Shown here: positions 41,400-53,639 of the stretch, in pieces | Numbering within the stretch: position 1 is the stretch's first letter | How the letters are laid out: every line of letters begins with the position of its first letter | DNA from: Paguma larvata | Lineage: Eukaryota; Chordata; Mammalia; Carnivora; Viverridae | DNA: 64,000 bases | Direction of reading: 5' to 3' | Assembly: GCA_030068075.1 (NCBI GenBank) | Contig: CM057841.1 | Location: 6,333,565 to 6,397,564 of the forward strand | Program-made: the position numbers and the translations under genes | Notes under the pieces: generated by a model | What the model saw: only the letters and a program-made list of their open reading frames with translations | What the model was told of the DNA's origin: nothing | The model's database searches: none

Positions 41400-42065
41400 A
41401 TTAAGTTTTTTCTAATACCAACCAATTCTCCAACTCAACTGGATGTCCAACAATTCAATTCTGAGAGTACCCAGAATTAGCGCAAACTTCACAGATCAAG
41501 GGCCTAGTCATACAAGACTGTTTTCACTTCAGGAGATGGCCATATGCTACACATACTTCTGTTCAGGTGACTACAAATTCACTGGTTCCCTGGTCTCCAC
41601 CTCGGGTTCCAGTATTCACTAGAATGACTCACAGAAGTTAAGAAAACACTTTGCTTATGTTTACAAATTTAGTAATAAAGGATGTAATTTAGGAACAACC
41701 AAATGGAAGAGATACATACATAGGTTTGGGAGGGAGGGGCAGTGTGTACAAATCTCCTTTGCCTCCTCCAGGAATCTCTTCCTCTCAGCATTTCAGTGTG
41801 TTCACCAGCCCAAAAGCTCTCTGAATCTCCTTGTCCATCAGTTCTTATAAACAAATCTCCAGCCTCCCTCCCCTCCCTGGAGATTTAGATGCGGGGGCTG
41901 AAAGTTCTCACCTTACTTCTGGTGATGCTTCCCCCTCCTGAAGCTTTCTAGAAGCCCCAACCCAAGTCACCTTATTAGTATAAACTCAGGTATTGTCAAA
42001 ATGAGCTCTTTATGAATATCAAGACACTCCTATCACTCAGGAAATTCCAGGGGTTTGTTCCAGGA
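41400..42065. mobile_element. LTR-like block inserted in the LINE-1
   Basis: LINE-1 text stops near 41400 and resumes near 42070. The intervening block, ending AATTCCAGGGGTTTGTTCC and GACCAAATATATATTTTG, resembles the end of an old LTR. Family not determined. Confidence 0.4.
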
Positions 42066-42336
42066 ATGAAGGACAATGACCAAATATATATTTTGTAATA
42101 CCATAGATATCTAACTGCTCCAACACCATTCACTGAAAAAGCTGTCCTTCCCCATTGAATAATTTTCCACATTGGTCAAAAATTAGTTAAGCATGGTTTT
42201 GTGGGTCTGTTTTTGGGTTCTCTATGCTGTTCCATTGACTTATGTGTGAGCCCAAACCACTCAGTTACTGTAGCTAAATAGTAAACCTTAACATCAGTTA
42301 TTGCTCTCACTTTTCTTCTTTTTCAAAAATTGTTTT

Positions 42337-42531
42337 TGGGGGCATTCTGGTGGCTCAGTCAGTTAAGCGTCAAACTCTTGGTTTCAGTTCAAGTCACGAT
42401 CTCACAGTTTGTGAGTTCAAGCCCTGCCTTAGGCTTCGCACTGACAACATGGAGTCTGCTTGGGATTCTCTCTCTGCCCTTCTCCTGCTCACGCTCTCTC
42501 TTCCTCTCAAAATAAATAAACTTAAAAAAAT
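42337..42531 (+). mobile_element. felid tRNA-type SINE
   Basis: GGGGCATTCTGGTGGCTCAG to AATAAATAAACTTAAAAAAA. Directly followed by another copy. Confidence 0.9.
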
Positions 42532-42538
42532 TGTTCCA

Positions 42539-42750
42539 GGGGTGCCTGAATGGATCAGTCAGTTGAGTGTCCGACTTTGGCTCAGGTCATGATCTCACAG
42601 TTCATGGGTTCAAGCCCCACATTGGGCTCTGTGTTGACAGCTCAGAGCCTGGAGCCTGCTTCCTGTTCTGTGTCTCCCTCTCTCTCTGCCTCTTGCCCAC
42701 TTATGCTCTCTCTCTCTCTCTCTCTCAAAAATAAACATAAAACAAATACT
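42539..42750 (+). mobile_element. felid tRNA-type SINE
   Basis: GGGGTGCCTGAATGGATCAG to AAATAAACATAAAACA. ATTGTTCCA-like flanks on both sides (42531, 42774). Confidence 0.9.
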
Positions 42751-43974
42751 ATTCCAAAAACTATTGTTCCAAAAACAAGTTTTCTCCTATTCTAAGTTTA
42801 GTGCTTCTCATATAAATTTTAAAATAAGATCTTGCTGGGACTTTGATGAAAATTGCATTTTGTACATTTTTTATGTTTTCTTGCCTAATCGCCTTCGCTA
42901 GTACTTCCAATAGGATTTCAATAGCAGGGGGGGAGCTGTCATCCTTATGTGTGGTTCACCATTATGAGGTTGGCTATATGTTATTTACATATGCCCTTTT
43001 CAGGTAAGCAAGTTCCTCTTTATTCTTCGTTTGCTATTGTTATTATGAAAGGGTAATGAATTTTGTCAAAGGCTCTGTCTGCATGTATTTGGGACATCAG
43101 GTAGTTTTTGCTCTTTAGTCTGTTAATATGATGGGTTACACTGACTGGTTTTTAAATATTTAAACAGCCTGCATTTCCAGGATAACCCCCCTGGTCATGT
43201 TGTATTGTTGCTCTTATATATTACAGAATTCAATTTGCTGATATTTTAATGAGAATATCTATGTTTATATTCATGAGGGATATCACTCTGTAGTTTTCTT
43301 GTCATCGTCTGGTTTTAGTATCCAGGTAATGCTGACCTTATAAAATGAATCAGGTGTGTCCTCCTTTTATTTTCTGAAAGTGTGGAACTGGCACCATTTC
43401 TTCTTAAGTGTTGGGTAGAATTCATCAACAAAACTATCTGGGCCTGGCATTTCTTTTGAAAAAAATCAACTTCTTCAATAGATATAGGCATATTCAGTTT
43501 ACTTATAGAGCAAGCTTAGATAGTTTATCTTTTAAGAAATTGGGCCCCTTTACCTAACTTATTGAATTTATTAATACAGAAATGTCCAAAGAGGACTAGG
43601 TTTCTTTCCCACCTCTGTGGGACGGAAATGTACCAGAATGGAATGAGCACTGGGTAACATATGCCATTACTCTGGGGCACACCTACCCAATGGTCAACCC
43701 ATCAAGACTTCATCTTCTCAGTGCTTAGAGACTTGCCTCCACTTGGGTCAGGCATCCATACACACCCCAGCTGCCATCATCCACATTCTGGAGATTGTAG
43801 CCCTCTTGTCCTCCTGCCCAGCTAGCTTCTTCAACTCTGCCACCTCAGGAGGTTTCCAGGCGATCATGTATACTAGAGTTTGAGAAGCAATGCCATCTAT
43901 GAACTACAGGTGATGTAGTAGTTAGGAAGGCCACTGGTGTCCCTTCTGTTTTAGCCTCCTGAGTCAGAGAAGAA

Positions 43975-44085
43975 TAACATCAATGTCATCACCATTAACA
44001 GCAACAGCAATAAAATCAACAATAATAAAACAACAAGAGCAGCAGTAATGATAAGAGAACAATAATAGCAACAAGGGTGGGGGAA
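43975..44085. repeat. imperfect trinucleotide (AAY)n tract
   Basis: AACAGCAACAGCAATAAAAT and similar A-rich triplets run for about 110 bp. Confidence 0.75.
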
Positions 44086-44222
44086 GAAGCATAGAAGCAA
44101 CCAATACACACTAAAAACTGTTACATCCCAGGCTCTCTCCACACCCAACTTCCCTTAATCCAAATGAGGTAGGGCTTGTCTACATTTTATAAGTGAGTAG
44201 GTAAGGCACAATAATTCACCTA

Positions 44223-44435
44223 GGGGCGCTTGGGTGACCTGCTCAAGTAAGCGTCCAACTCTTGGTTTCAGTTCAGGTCATGATCTCACGGTTTCGTGAG
44301 TTGGAGCCCCACACTGGGCTCTGTGCGAACAGTGTGGAGTCTGCTTGGGATTCTCTCTCCTTCTCTCTCTGCCCCTCCCCCACTCATGCTGTCTCTGTCT
44401 CTCTCCAATATAAACTTAAAAAAATGTTTAAAGAA
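44223..44435 (+). mobile_element. felid tRNA-type SINE
   Basis: Flanked by AATAATTCACCTA at about 44209 and 44438. Confidence 0.93.
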
Positions 44436-45548
44436 AAAATAATTCACCTAAGAGCACAGAGCTATTGAGATGTAAACCCATGAGAAACCCAAGTATGCCT
44501 GAAGTCAAAGATGCACTCTTACCCATGACACTAACACTCACATGGTCCTGGCCAATGTTCCCATGCAATTTCATTTAATTTTTTTTCAACTGGGATTGCA
44601 TATCTTGGGCCTTCTGAGCAGCCAAGGATTTACTACTTAAATGAACACTTATTGACTATCAGGCACAGTGTTTTCTTTTATAAATAAAAGGCTCGAAGTG
44701 CAACCATGCACACACATGATACTGCACAGAAGGATATTTCAATATATAAGCTAGAACAGAAGCCCTATCAAGGCAAAAAATTTTCCACTTACTAGCTTAC
44801 TGAGAGCCTATGTATAGTTTGCATATTTCTTCCCTCCACATTGTAAGAATTTTCAACCTTATAGTAAAATATAACAATTACAGCTGATACAGACTACAAG
44901 AAAGAAATCAAGTAACATTTACTATCCAGCAATGTGGGAGGGGGACTACATCACTCTATTTTACTCCCACAAATATGCCATTAATTACTCTCTCAGCAAC
45001 AGCCTTTTCTTTCAAAGTTCTAGTCTTTCCTCAAGTAGATGAATCCCACTAGCCATTCAGTTCTTCCTCCTTCCGATATTACTGTTATCAAATCAGAGAA
45101 CCAATTAATGGTAAGATGCACATCTTATGCGCTACTAAGGAAAAAAGGCTGCCAATTAACATACCGCATGCCATTGATTGTCCTGATCTGAGATGTAAAG
45201 ATGTGAAAAGAACATGTATATTAAAATAAATTAAATATAGTGACTCATTCTGTGTCAGGACTAACTTCCAGGCACACATTTTTTCCTAGAATTGTGTTAA
45301 AAACTGATTGTGGATTTGTAATGGGACAAATGTCCTACACTGAGTGTTTCCTCCAGAACTCATCCTGTGACGCACTAGTTGTGCTCCCCAATGAAGAAGT
45401 CACCAGATGTGCAGTTACGGAGAATCTGAAATGTAATGTGTGCCATATGTTTAAATGATAGTATTTGGGATATAGGTGGGTAGAGTAAAATGTTATTGAC
45501 ATTAATTTCACCTGTTCCTTTCTGCTTTTTAAAAATGTGGCTACTTGG

Positions 45549-45745
45549 GACACCTGGGAGTCTCAGTCAGTTGAGCATCTGACTTCTGCTCAGGTCGTGA
45601 TCTCGTGGTTTGTGAATTTGAGCCCTGCATCAGGCTTGTTGCTGTCAGCCTGTCAGCTCAGACCCCGCTTTCTATCCTCTGCCCCGCCCCTACTCATGCT
45701 CTCTCTCTCAAAAAGTAAAACATTTAAAAAAATAATAAATAAATA
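45549..45745 (+). mobile_element. felid tRNA-type SINE
   Basis: Flanked by AAAAATGTGGC at about 45531 and 45746. Body shortened in the CT-rich part. Confidence 0.9.
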
Positions 45746-46234
45746 AAAATGTGGCCGCTAAAAAATTGAACTTATGTATGTGGCTCACCTTATATTTCTA
45801 TCAGACAGAACTACTCTGGAATATTAGATATCCAACTGAAAGCTTTCCCACATAGAATATATGCTAGCTGTCTGTCTTGACACACAAAGGTTAATATCAA
45901 CTTTTCAATATTATCGCTCTATATTGGCTAGTCCAAAAACTCATTTTTAACCAAGAGTTTTCACAAGAGTTCTTACCAAAACCCCAAATTCTTCACATTA
46001 ACCAGATCTTCTGATACAAGGAAATGCAAGAATTCAAATTTAAAAGTAACCATAACAAAAGAATTCTCCCAATTTCTTATGCAGACAAAATGTCTCAAAA
46101 GTTTCTGATCCAAGGAGGAAAGGATGAACTCCACTATTTTCAAAGAGCTGCTCTTCAACATGAAGTCTCTGACAATGAGTAAGTAAAGGGAATCTGACTG
46201 GGCCACTGTCGCATTCACTGAATCACCCACAGGT

Positions 46235-47930
46235 ATCTCTCTAGTATGATAACTCTTGTGTCTAATAAAAGCAAAGCTATTCTGGAAAATTTTCCCACAT
46301 TGGAAACACTGGTACAGGGTCTCCTGAGCATATATCTTCTGGTACTTGTCCAGACTGCAGCTGTCCCAGAAAGCTTTGACACACTGACTGCTCTCATAGG
46401 GCTTCTCACCAGTATGAGTCCTCTGGTGCTGAATGAGACCAGTGATATTCCCGAAGCTTCAGACACTGGTTACAGCCATACAGCTTCTCACTAGTATGGA
46501 TTCTCTGGTGCCAGATGAAGTTAAGAGTTCTCAATGAAAGTTTTCCCACATTCTTTACACTCATAGTGTTTCTCTCCAAAATGATGGTTTTTAAAGATTT
46601 TTATTTATTTATTTACTTATTTTTAAGAGAGAGGACATGAGCACATGAGCATGGAAGGGGCAGAAGGAGAGAGAGAATCTCAAGCAGGCTCCTGACATGG
46701 GGCTTGATCCCATAACCCTGTGATCGTGACCTGAACCCAAATCAAGAGTTGGATGCTCGATCGACTGAGCCACCCAGATGCCCCTAAAGATTTTATTTTT
46801 AAGTAATCTCTACACCCAAATTGGGGCTCCAACTTACAACCCCAAGATCAAGAGTTGCATGCCCTACCAACTGAGCCAACCAGGCACCACAGAATGATTT
46901 TTTTAGTGCACAATGAGGTGCCCATTGCAGTTGAAGGATTTTTCACAATCCATACACTTATCGGCTCTCTCTGTGGTGTGACATCTCTCATTTAATAAAG
47001 TCTGAGATATCAATAAATCTCATTATTCCTGTATTCCCCACACTCCATAATACAGAGGGCTTCTCTCTTGTGTGAATTCTCAGATGGACAATCAGGTAGT
47101 AGATATTGGGGAAAGATTTTTCTCATTCATTATATCTATGTGGTTTTTCTCCAGTATGAATTCTGTGATGCAAAACAAGAGAAAAGTGGTGGCTGAAGGA
47201 CATCCCACAGTGGTTGCGCTCATAGGGGTTCTCTCTTGTGCAGGTCTTCTTGTGCTTGACAAAGGCAGAGATGGCACTGAATGCTTTCCCACAATTATTG
47301 AATTTTTAAGGTTTCTCTCCTGTATGAATTCTTCAATGCACAATCAGGTTGTAATTCTTGGAGAAGGATTTTCCACAGTCATTATGTATAGAGTCTCTCT
47401 CCAGTATGAATCCTCTGGTACCTAAGGAAGTGAGATTTCTCTCCAAAGGACTGTCCACATTTGTTGAAGTTATGGCATTTGTGTCCAGTTATTTCTCCTC
47501 TGTTCATGAGAGCATGTCCCCTGATCAAACACTTCCAGACCTTTGCATGGCTGCCTTTCTCCAACAATTACATCCGATTCACTAAGAGGGTCAGAATGGT
47601 TGTAAAATCACCATTTTTGTTACAACTGGAGGGCCCATCTCATGTCAGATCTCCACCAAGGTGGCCAAGTTGACTAGCCTGGCTGATGTCTATTCTATGG
47701 TCATCATTTTCATTTTCTGGTCTCACCAGACCCTCTGTGTTCTTCTGGGTGGATGCTGTTTGCCTCAAATGCTTCTCTAGGTTTTTATGAAGCATTTCTA
47801 CCTGTTCCTTACACCCCCAGATTTCTCTTAATGCATATAAACAGGAATAATCCCTCATGAATCTTTCCATTATCAGGAAATTAAATGTTTCCACTCCAAC
47901 AACATCCTGGCTTGATGCTTCCATTTTGAT
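46235..47930 (-). pseudogene. decayed tandem paralogue of ZNF329
   Basis: Minus-strand C2H2 array collinear with intact ZNF329 15 kb away. An N-terminal stretch starts at ATG 47924 (MEASSQDVVGVE) and includes EKHLRQTASTQK, compared with [12 protein letters not shown] in ZNF329. Finger relics follow in ZNF329 order: CGQSFGEKSHFLRYQRIH (~47410-47490), [14 protein letters not shown] (~47336-47382, identical to finger 2), a worn finger 3 and 4, LIVHLRIH (~47090), KSFNCNGHLIVH (~46920-46960), [12 protein letters not shown] followed by stop TAA (~46510-46575), then counterparts of fingers 9-11 down to ~46245. There are several stops and frameshifts, lost cysteines, and two SINEs between the finger-7 and finger-8 relics. 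It is a pseudogene and not retroposed in form: no poly(A) seen, same orientation and neighbourhood as its parent. Confidence 0.88.
46583..46890 (-). mobile_element. two SINE pieces inside the ZNF329-like pseudogene
   Basis: A SINE at about 46590-46785 and a shorter worn one at 46786-46890, both reverse. They split the linker between finger relics 7 and 8. AAAATGAT/AGAATGAT flanks fit one target-site duplication. Confidence 0.85.
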
Positions 47931-48129
47931 GACCTTTGTTTTCTAAGTTAGAGGAAACTATTTGAATCCTTAAGAGGAAGGGAAAAGGAAGTTAAAGTGT
48001 GGCATGTAAATATTAAAATCAGCCAGGTGCGAATTTACTAAAAGTGATCCTCTGTCCACCCTATGACAGTAATTTCACTTGTAGGTGTATAACCAAGAGA
48101 AATATGTTTGTACAATGAGAGTAACAACC

Positions 48130-48340
48130 TAAGAATGGACACTACCCAAATGTCCAAAACTGGGGAGTAGATGAATAAACTGTGGTTTATTCACATGATG
48201 AAATATTACATGTCAACAAAAGCAAATGAACTAAAGGTACACAAAACAAAGTGGATAAATCCCTCAAGCACAATGTTAAATAAAAGACCCAAAGTATGTT
48301 TACTTCATGAAAATTTTAAGCTGTAACCTTATATTTTTGA
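48130..48340 (+). mobile_element. LINE-1 3'-type fragment
   Basis: Sequence such as AATGGACACTACCCAAATGT and ATTCACATGATGAAATATTA follows a familiar LINE-1 3' region. Confidence 0.5.
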
Positions 48341-48668
48341 GCAAGTATATTTCCGTGGAAATTTTTCAAAAATCATACACACACCCCAAAATAAGCCAGG
48401 CATACATGGGTTTTGTCCAGTATAGACCTGCAGAGTGGAGAGACTTCACAACGATGATAAAGGAGGGAGCCATTTATATAAAATAAAAATAGCTTTTAGA
48501 GATTTTTAATCGTAGTAGAGGATGAAGAATATCTCCCAAAGGCTGGCTTACCAGAAAAGGAGTCAGGAGGAGGGTGGATTTTTAAGGAGAAACCTCCCAC
48601 TTCCCCCTCCCAAAGCATGAGTAAGCAGCATCCTGGCCCTCCCTACCACATGTCAAGAACTCTAAGGC

Positions 48669-48822
48669 AGGGGCACCTGGGTGGCTCAGTTGGTTTAGCA
48701 TCTGACTCTGGATTTCAGCTCAGGTCATGACCCCATTGTCAAGTCCACGCTGAGCGTGGAGTCTGCTTAAGATCCCCTCTCTCTTCTCTCCTCCCTCACT
48801 CTCTCCAAATTAACAAATTAGG
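48669..48822 (+). mobile_element. short felid SINE copy
   Basis: GGGGCACCTGGGTGGCTCAG with the B-box segment deleted. Ends at TCTCCAAATTAACAAATTA. Confidence 0.88.
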
Positions 48823-49335
48823 AATAGAAGGAACTACTCCAACACAGTAAAGGTCATATATGAAAAACCCACAGCTAACATCCTCAACGGTGAAAGACTG
48901 GAAGCTTTTCCTCTAAGCTGACAACCCAGGACAGTCGCTTTCACCCCTTCCACGCGACACAGTTGGGGCCATCTGCAGGGCTTATTCAAAGTTCGCTCGT
49001 GCTCATTTGTGTGTGTTGGAGCTCTATGCCATTTAGATTGTGTTTCTTGGTATAACAGTTCTACCCAGAGCTATTAAGCAATAAATAGAAATAAAAGGCC
49101 TCTACATTGGAAAGGATAAGGCAAAATTATCTCTACTTGCAGATGATATGATCTTATATATTAGAAAACACTAAGATTACACATGCACACACCATTACAA
49201 TCAGCAAAGTTGCAAAATATAAGATCAACATACAAAAATCAGTTGCATTTTTATACACTAACAATGAACAATCTGAAAAGGAAATTTTTAAAATTGTATT
49301 TACAATAGCACCAACAAGACTGAAATACTGTTAAA
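48823..49335 (+). mobile_element. LINE-1 ORF2 fragment, sense, interrupted
   Basis: Contains the reverse-transcriptase catalytic region coding ADDMIL (GCAGATGATATGATCTTA at about 49140) and CACAGCTAACATCCTCAACG. The middle part, about 48920-49080, is unrelated sequence. Dead element. Confidence 0.75.
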
Positions 49336-49349
49336 TAAACATAGAGAAT

Positions 49350-49550
49350 GGGCACCTGGGTGGCTCAGTTGATTAAGCATTCAACTCTTGGTTTCGGCTC
49401 AGGTCATGATCTCACAGTTTGTGGGTTCTAGCCCTGTATCAGGCACTACATTGGTGGTGCAGAGCCTGCTTGGGATTCGCTCTCTCCCTCCCTGTGCCCC
49501 TCCCCCACTCATGCTCTTTCTCTCTAAACAAATAAACATTAAAAGAAATA
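49350..49550 (+). mobile_element. felid tRNA-type SINE
   Basis: GGGCACCTGGGTGGCTCAGT to AAATAAACATTAAAAGAAA. Splits LINE-derived flanks. Confidence 0.92.
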
Positions 49551-49554
49551 ATAA

Positions 49555-49965
49555 TCACAGAGAAGAATAAATTAGTGGTTGCCAGAAAGTAGAGACATAG
49601 GGCAGGGAGTAGGGTGGCTATATAGGAATAGCATGAGGGACTTCTGTAGTGATGTCGAGTCAAGCATCCAGACTGTGGTCGCTACACCAAGATACACATC
49701 CTAAAATGGCATAGAGCTCTAACACACCCAAATGAGTGTGACTGAACTTTGAATAAGCTCTGCAGATGGTACCGATGTCAGTTTCCTGGCTTTGATCCTG
49801 TCCTACAGTTGTGTGAGATGTTAACCATGGGAGAAGCTGGGTAAAAGATGTACAGGCCCTCTCTGTACATTTCTTTGTGTCTTCCTGTGAGTCTATAATT
49901 GTTTCAAATATAAAAGTTTAAAGGAAACAAAAATGATACAAGACCCCTGATAGGACCTGGCTTGA
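49555..49965 (+). mobile_element. LINE-1 3'-end-like sequence
   Basis: Has AGTTTCCTGGCTTTGATCCT and GTGAGTCTATAATTGTTTCA, as in old LINE-1 3' ends. Confidence 0.5.
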
Positions 49966-50149
49966 AATAACAGTAATAAAAGGCATTAGGGATAACAGGG
50001 AAAGTTTGAATAGGGATGGGTTGCCAGATGATAACTCGAAACTACTGCTAGCTTTCTTAGGTGTGACAATAGTATTATGGTTGTGTGGAAGAATGTCCTT
50101 ATTCTTAGAATATGCGTCCTAAAATTTTTAGGGGTGCTTACTTTCAAAT

Positions 50150-50152
50150 GCT

Positions 50153-50184
<32 letters not shown>

Positions 50185-50450
50185 TAAAGAAATACCTATA
50201 TGCACACACACAAGTAAATATACACATAAACATATACACTCATATACATGTATACATATACAAAAATATACACACATACATACATAAACACGTATACACT
50301 TATATACAAACAAAAATCCATATATACTCCCATATGCAACAATACATAGAACTCATGCATATAAATATACATAAATACCCATATGCACATACATATATAC
50401 ATGTATAATATACATTATACACACATTAACATAACTTATATGTTACATAC
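50150..50450. repeat. (CA)n/(TACA)n simple-sequence tract
   Basis: Alternating TATATACACACACACACACA and CATACATATA-type sequence for about 300 bp. Open frames rich in Y, I, H and T across it are artefacts. Confidence 0.95.
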
Positions 50451-51016
50451 ATAAAAATCTAGGTGGTGGGTGATGGGTGTTCATTATATTCTTCTCTCAA
50501 TTTTTCTCAATATTTTAGAAACTTGTCAAAAGAGAAAGTAGGCAGGGGACATGCTAATGCTTCCGGAGAGAGGTACTTCACCAAGGATCAGCATTCGTTA
50601 TTACTGAAGTGAGAATGAATTTACAATAGTTTTCTCAAAATGTGTTCAAGAGACAGTTATAGGTATTCTAAGGGAGGCAGGGAATATGTTACTAGCTGGG
50701 AGCTGTAAGAAAACCAGAGTTACCACCCTAGGAAAATCCTGACTTGTAAAACACTTTCTACATCGTAAGTTTGATGCAGGAGAAAACAGGAAAGTCAAGA
50801 GCGTTTGCCTGGGATAACTGGGATCAAGCCAGGGCAGGGCTTTCCAAACCACTCAGTTTCCTCCAACAAACACCAGAATCACCTGGCCCTACAGCCGCTC
50901 CCCAGAGCTGGCAACCAATTCAAGTTGAAAACTATTTAATCTCGTTGCTCTATAACCTAAATAAGTTTCTGAAAATTTGCAAGTAAATAAAAGCAGGGCA
51001 AATAGAATTCTATTTT

Positions 51017-51243
51017 ATTTTTTTTTTAAGTTTTTTTTTTAACGTTTATTTATTTTTGAGAGACATAGAGACTGAGCATGAGCAGGGGAGGGGCAGAGAG
51101 AGAGGGAGACACAGAATCTGAGGCAGGCTCCAGGCTCTGAGCTGTCAGCACAGAGCCCGATGCGGGGCTCGAACTCACAGACCGTGAGATCATGACTTGA
51201 GCCAAAGTCGGCCGCTTAACCGACTGAGCCACCTAGGCGCCCC
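51017..51243 (-). mobile_element. felid tRNA-type SINE, reverse
   Basis: Flanked by TCTATTTTATTTTTT at about 51009 and 51244. Confidence 0.95.
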
Positions 51244-51249
51244 TCTATT

Positions 51250-51420
51250 TTATTTTTTGAGTGTAGTTGACAATGCTACATTAGTTCCAGGTGTACAACA
51301 TATGATTCGACAAATTTATCCAGTATGCTCTGCTCACTACAAGTCTAGCTACCACCTGTCACCATACAATGCAATTACAGTATTGTTGACTACATTCCTT
51401 AGGCTGTGCCTTTTACTCTC
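51250..51420 (+). repeat. interspersed repeat, copy 1 (probably LINE-derived)
   Basis: ACATTAGTTCCAGGTGTACA, CTACCACCTGTCACCATACA and TTGTTGACTACATTCCTTAG align with the sequence at the right end of the window. Confidence 0.6.
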
Positions 51421-51821
51421 AAGGCTTTACAATTGTATTGTAGATTCTACTCATACAAAACTTGCGCCAAATCCACTTAAATATTTTACTAGTAAAAATA
51501 TCACTACAAAATATAATATATGTTTATTATAGTAAACTTGGAAAACAAAGTACAAAGAAAATTAGGTCCTGGATGCATTTATTTCCTGTTTTCTTCCTAG
51601 AGAATCATTTTGATATAGTTAAGGGTCAAACTGCATATATACAATTTGAGGTCCTTTTTTTGTTTTTCCCAGTAAATATTATATTATGGGTAGTTTCCAC
51701 ATCATTAACATGTCTTCATAGGCAGAAAAAATGGTGCAGCTCCTTTGAAGAACAATTTCAGGTTGAAATAAAAATTTAAAATGCGAAGAAATGTGGTAGG
51801 TCAACATTAAAAATTCAAAAC

Positions 51822-52030
51822 TGGGGCGCCTGGGTGGCTCAGTGTGATGAGTGTCCAACTTTGGTTCAGGTCATGATCTCACAACTCGTGAGTTCATGCC
51901 CCACGTGAGACTCACTGCTGTCAGCGTGGAGCTCACTTCAGATCCTCTGTCTCCCTCTCTCTGCCCCTCCCCCGCTTGTGCTCTCTCAAAAATAAACAAG
52001 CATTTTTTAAAAATTTTAAAAAATGAAAAT
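51822..52030 (+). mobile_element. felid tRNA-type SINE
   Basis: GGGGCGCCTGGGTGGCTCAG, flanked by TTCAAAACT on the left and ACAAAACT on the right. Confidence 0.92.
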
Positions 52031-52049
52031 AAAATACAAAACTGATCTA

Positions 52050-53600
52050 GGAGGACCTCAGACTTAGTGTTGTTTCAATCAAACTTTTGCTCCAGTTACA
52101 AATGCATGTGGGTCATGAATGTAAAGGTTTCTTCTGATGCCTGCGTCAAAAATAATTTGAAAATCCCCAGGCTGGAGAAATCCTTAAGCTATTTACAAAG
52201 ACACATGTTGAAGATGACTGCTAAAGCACTGTCGGGAACGCTGAAAACTGCAAACTTCCCAGATGTGCATCAGAGGTGGGGCTGGGGGCGGGGGAATAAA
52301 TGGTGGCATCCTCGCAAGGTGAAATACTGCAGGACAGCGAAAGCAGTACGTGTAGAAATGGAAGACTGGTGACAGCAGCACACTGCAGAGGTTCACACAT
52401 CGAGCACATCAATCCCAAACACACGCACACAAACCATACCCCAAAATGCTCAAAGCTACAGAGATCATGAAGGGAAAAGCTCTACCAACCCCCTAAAGAC
52501 AACTGGTTAAGCGCCAGATGTGTCACAAACCCCTTCTGTGATCTCAAATCTCTCTGGAGAGGGCCAGCTTTTTCATTCACTAAGCAAATGTTTACTCAAC
52601 ACCTCTCAACATCTACTGTGTGCCAGGCCCTGTTCTTGGTAGGAGTGAATCGGCAGTGGATGAGACAGATGAAGATCGCTGCTGGGTGCAGCTGGCTTTC
52701 TAGTGGGGAAGACACAAAGAACCAACTGCGAAATCCGTCTCCATCAAACACTGCAAATTCAGGAGGCACACAGACCCGGGTCAGTTTTCTGAGTCAGTAC
52801 TGGCGTCCCTGCGTGCCCCAATCTCTACCCACTCTCCAAAACTCAGAAACTGAGCAGATTCAGGGAGCACAAAGCTCAAGGAAGGAGGCGACACTGATTT
52901 TTCACTCTGATGCCAGTTCCTAATCACGTGCAACGCAGAGGCAAACAGTTACTGGGCCGACAGCCCCCTGCTCTAGGGCTCCTGGGGATTCTGGCTGCTA
53001 CTAAAGGGGCCGTGGGAGACTCGGAGCACAGAAGAGGCAAGATCTGGAACGCGAGCTCGCAGGCTCCCACTGGCTACCGACGAGGAACAGACGGTGGGGA
53101 GGGCAGAAGGCAAGGGAGCAGGGAGGAGGTGCCCGTTACGGAGAGAAGCGGGTGCAAGCGGTTGAATTTTGGAAATATCTTAGAGGGATATTGGGGGCAG
53201 AAATGATATGGAGGTAAGCGAAAGAGAAACATCCAGCAGGACGTTGAGGATTATGGGCAGAAGAAGGAGTCGCCGTTTACAGAGACCTGGAAGGATTGAA
53301 GTTGTCTGTGGCGGGGTAGGGACAGCTTCAGAGCACTAGAGGCCTTTGGGGAGGGCAACCCGGTCCACGACAGGGGATTGGGGGTGAGGGTGAAGCCTGG
53401 GAGGGCGAATTCGGTGGTAGAGGGAGGAAGGAAACATTCACAGGCACCCCAAAGGCGCAGTGAAGCAAATCGGTCTTCGGAAGGGGGTAGGCGGGGGCGC
53501 AGGACCAGGGGTGTGGGAGGAGGAAGACGCAAAGAGGACAAAACATCCTTGGGAACTGGACACAGGAAACACAGAAGGCTATGCGAGCCCACACCCTGTG
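52050..53600. other. stretch without recognisable gene
   Basis: Unique sequence with rising GC content toward the CpG island. A short mammalian-wide repeat piece (CATCTACTGTGTGCCAGGCC) lies near 52610. No exon recognised. Confidence 0.5.
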
Positions 53601-53639
53601 GGGAGGGAGTGAAGAGGGATAGGGGAGGGGCGTCCACGC

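Larger units (their letters stand above)
39390..43560 (-). mobile_element. old LINE-1, antisense, broken by later insertions
   Basis: Antisense LINE-1 text is recognisable through the block. Examples are AAATAAAGCTGCAATGAAC near 39946, GATGTGTAATGACATCTCAT near 40570, CTCTATGCTGTTCCATTGAC near 42221, and TCAAAGGCTCTGTCTGCATG near 43067. It is interrupted by SINEs (40318, 40726, 42337, 42539) and by a non-LINE block at about 41400-42065. No intact ORF. Confidence 0.75.

Noticed and set aside
48823..49335. Active LINE-1 reverse transcriptase
   Set aside because: Only fragments of ORF2 remain, interrupted by unrelated sequence and SINEs, with stops.
50112..50408. 98-codon frame rich in Y, I, H and T
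   Set aside because: Translation of the (CA)n/(TACA)n simple repeat.
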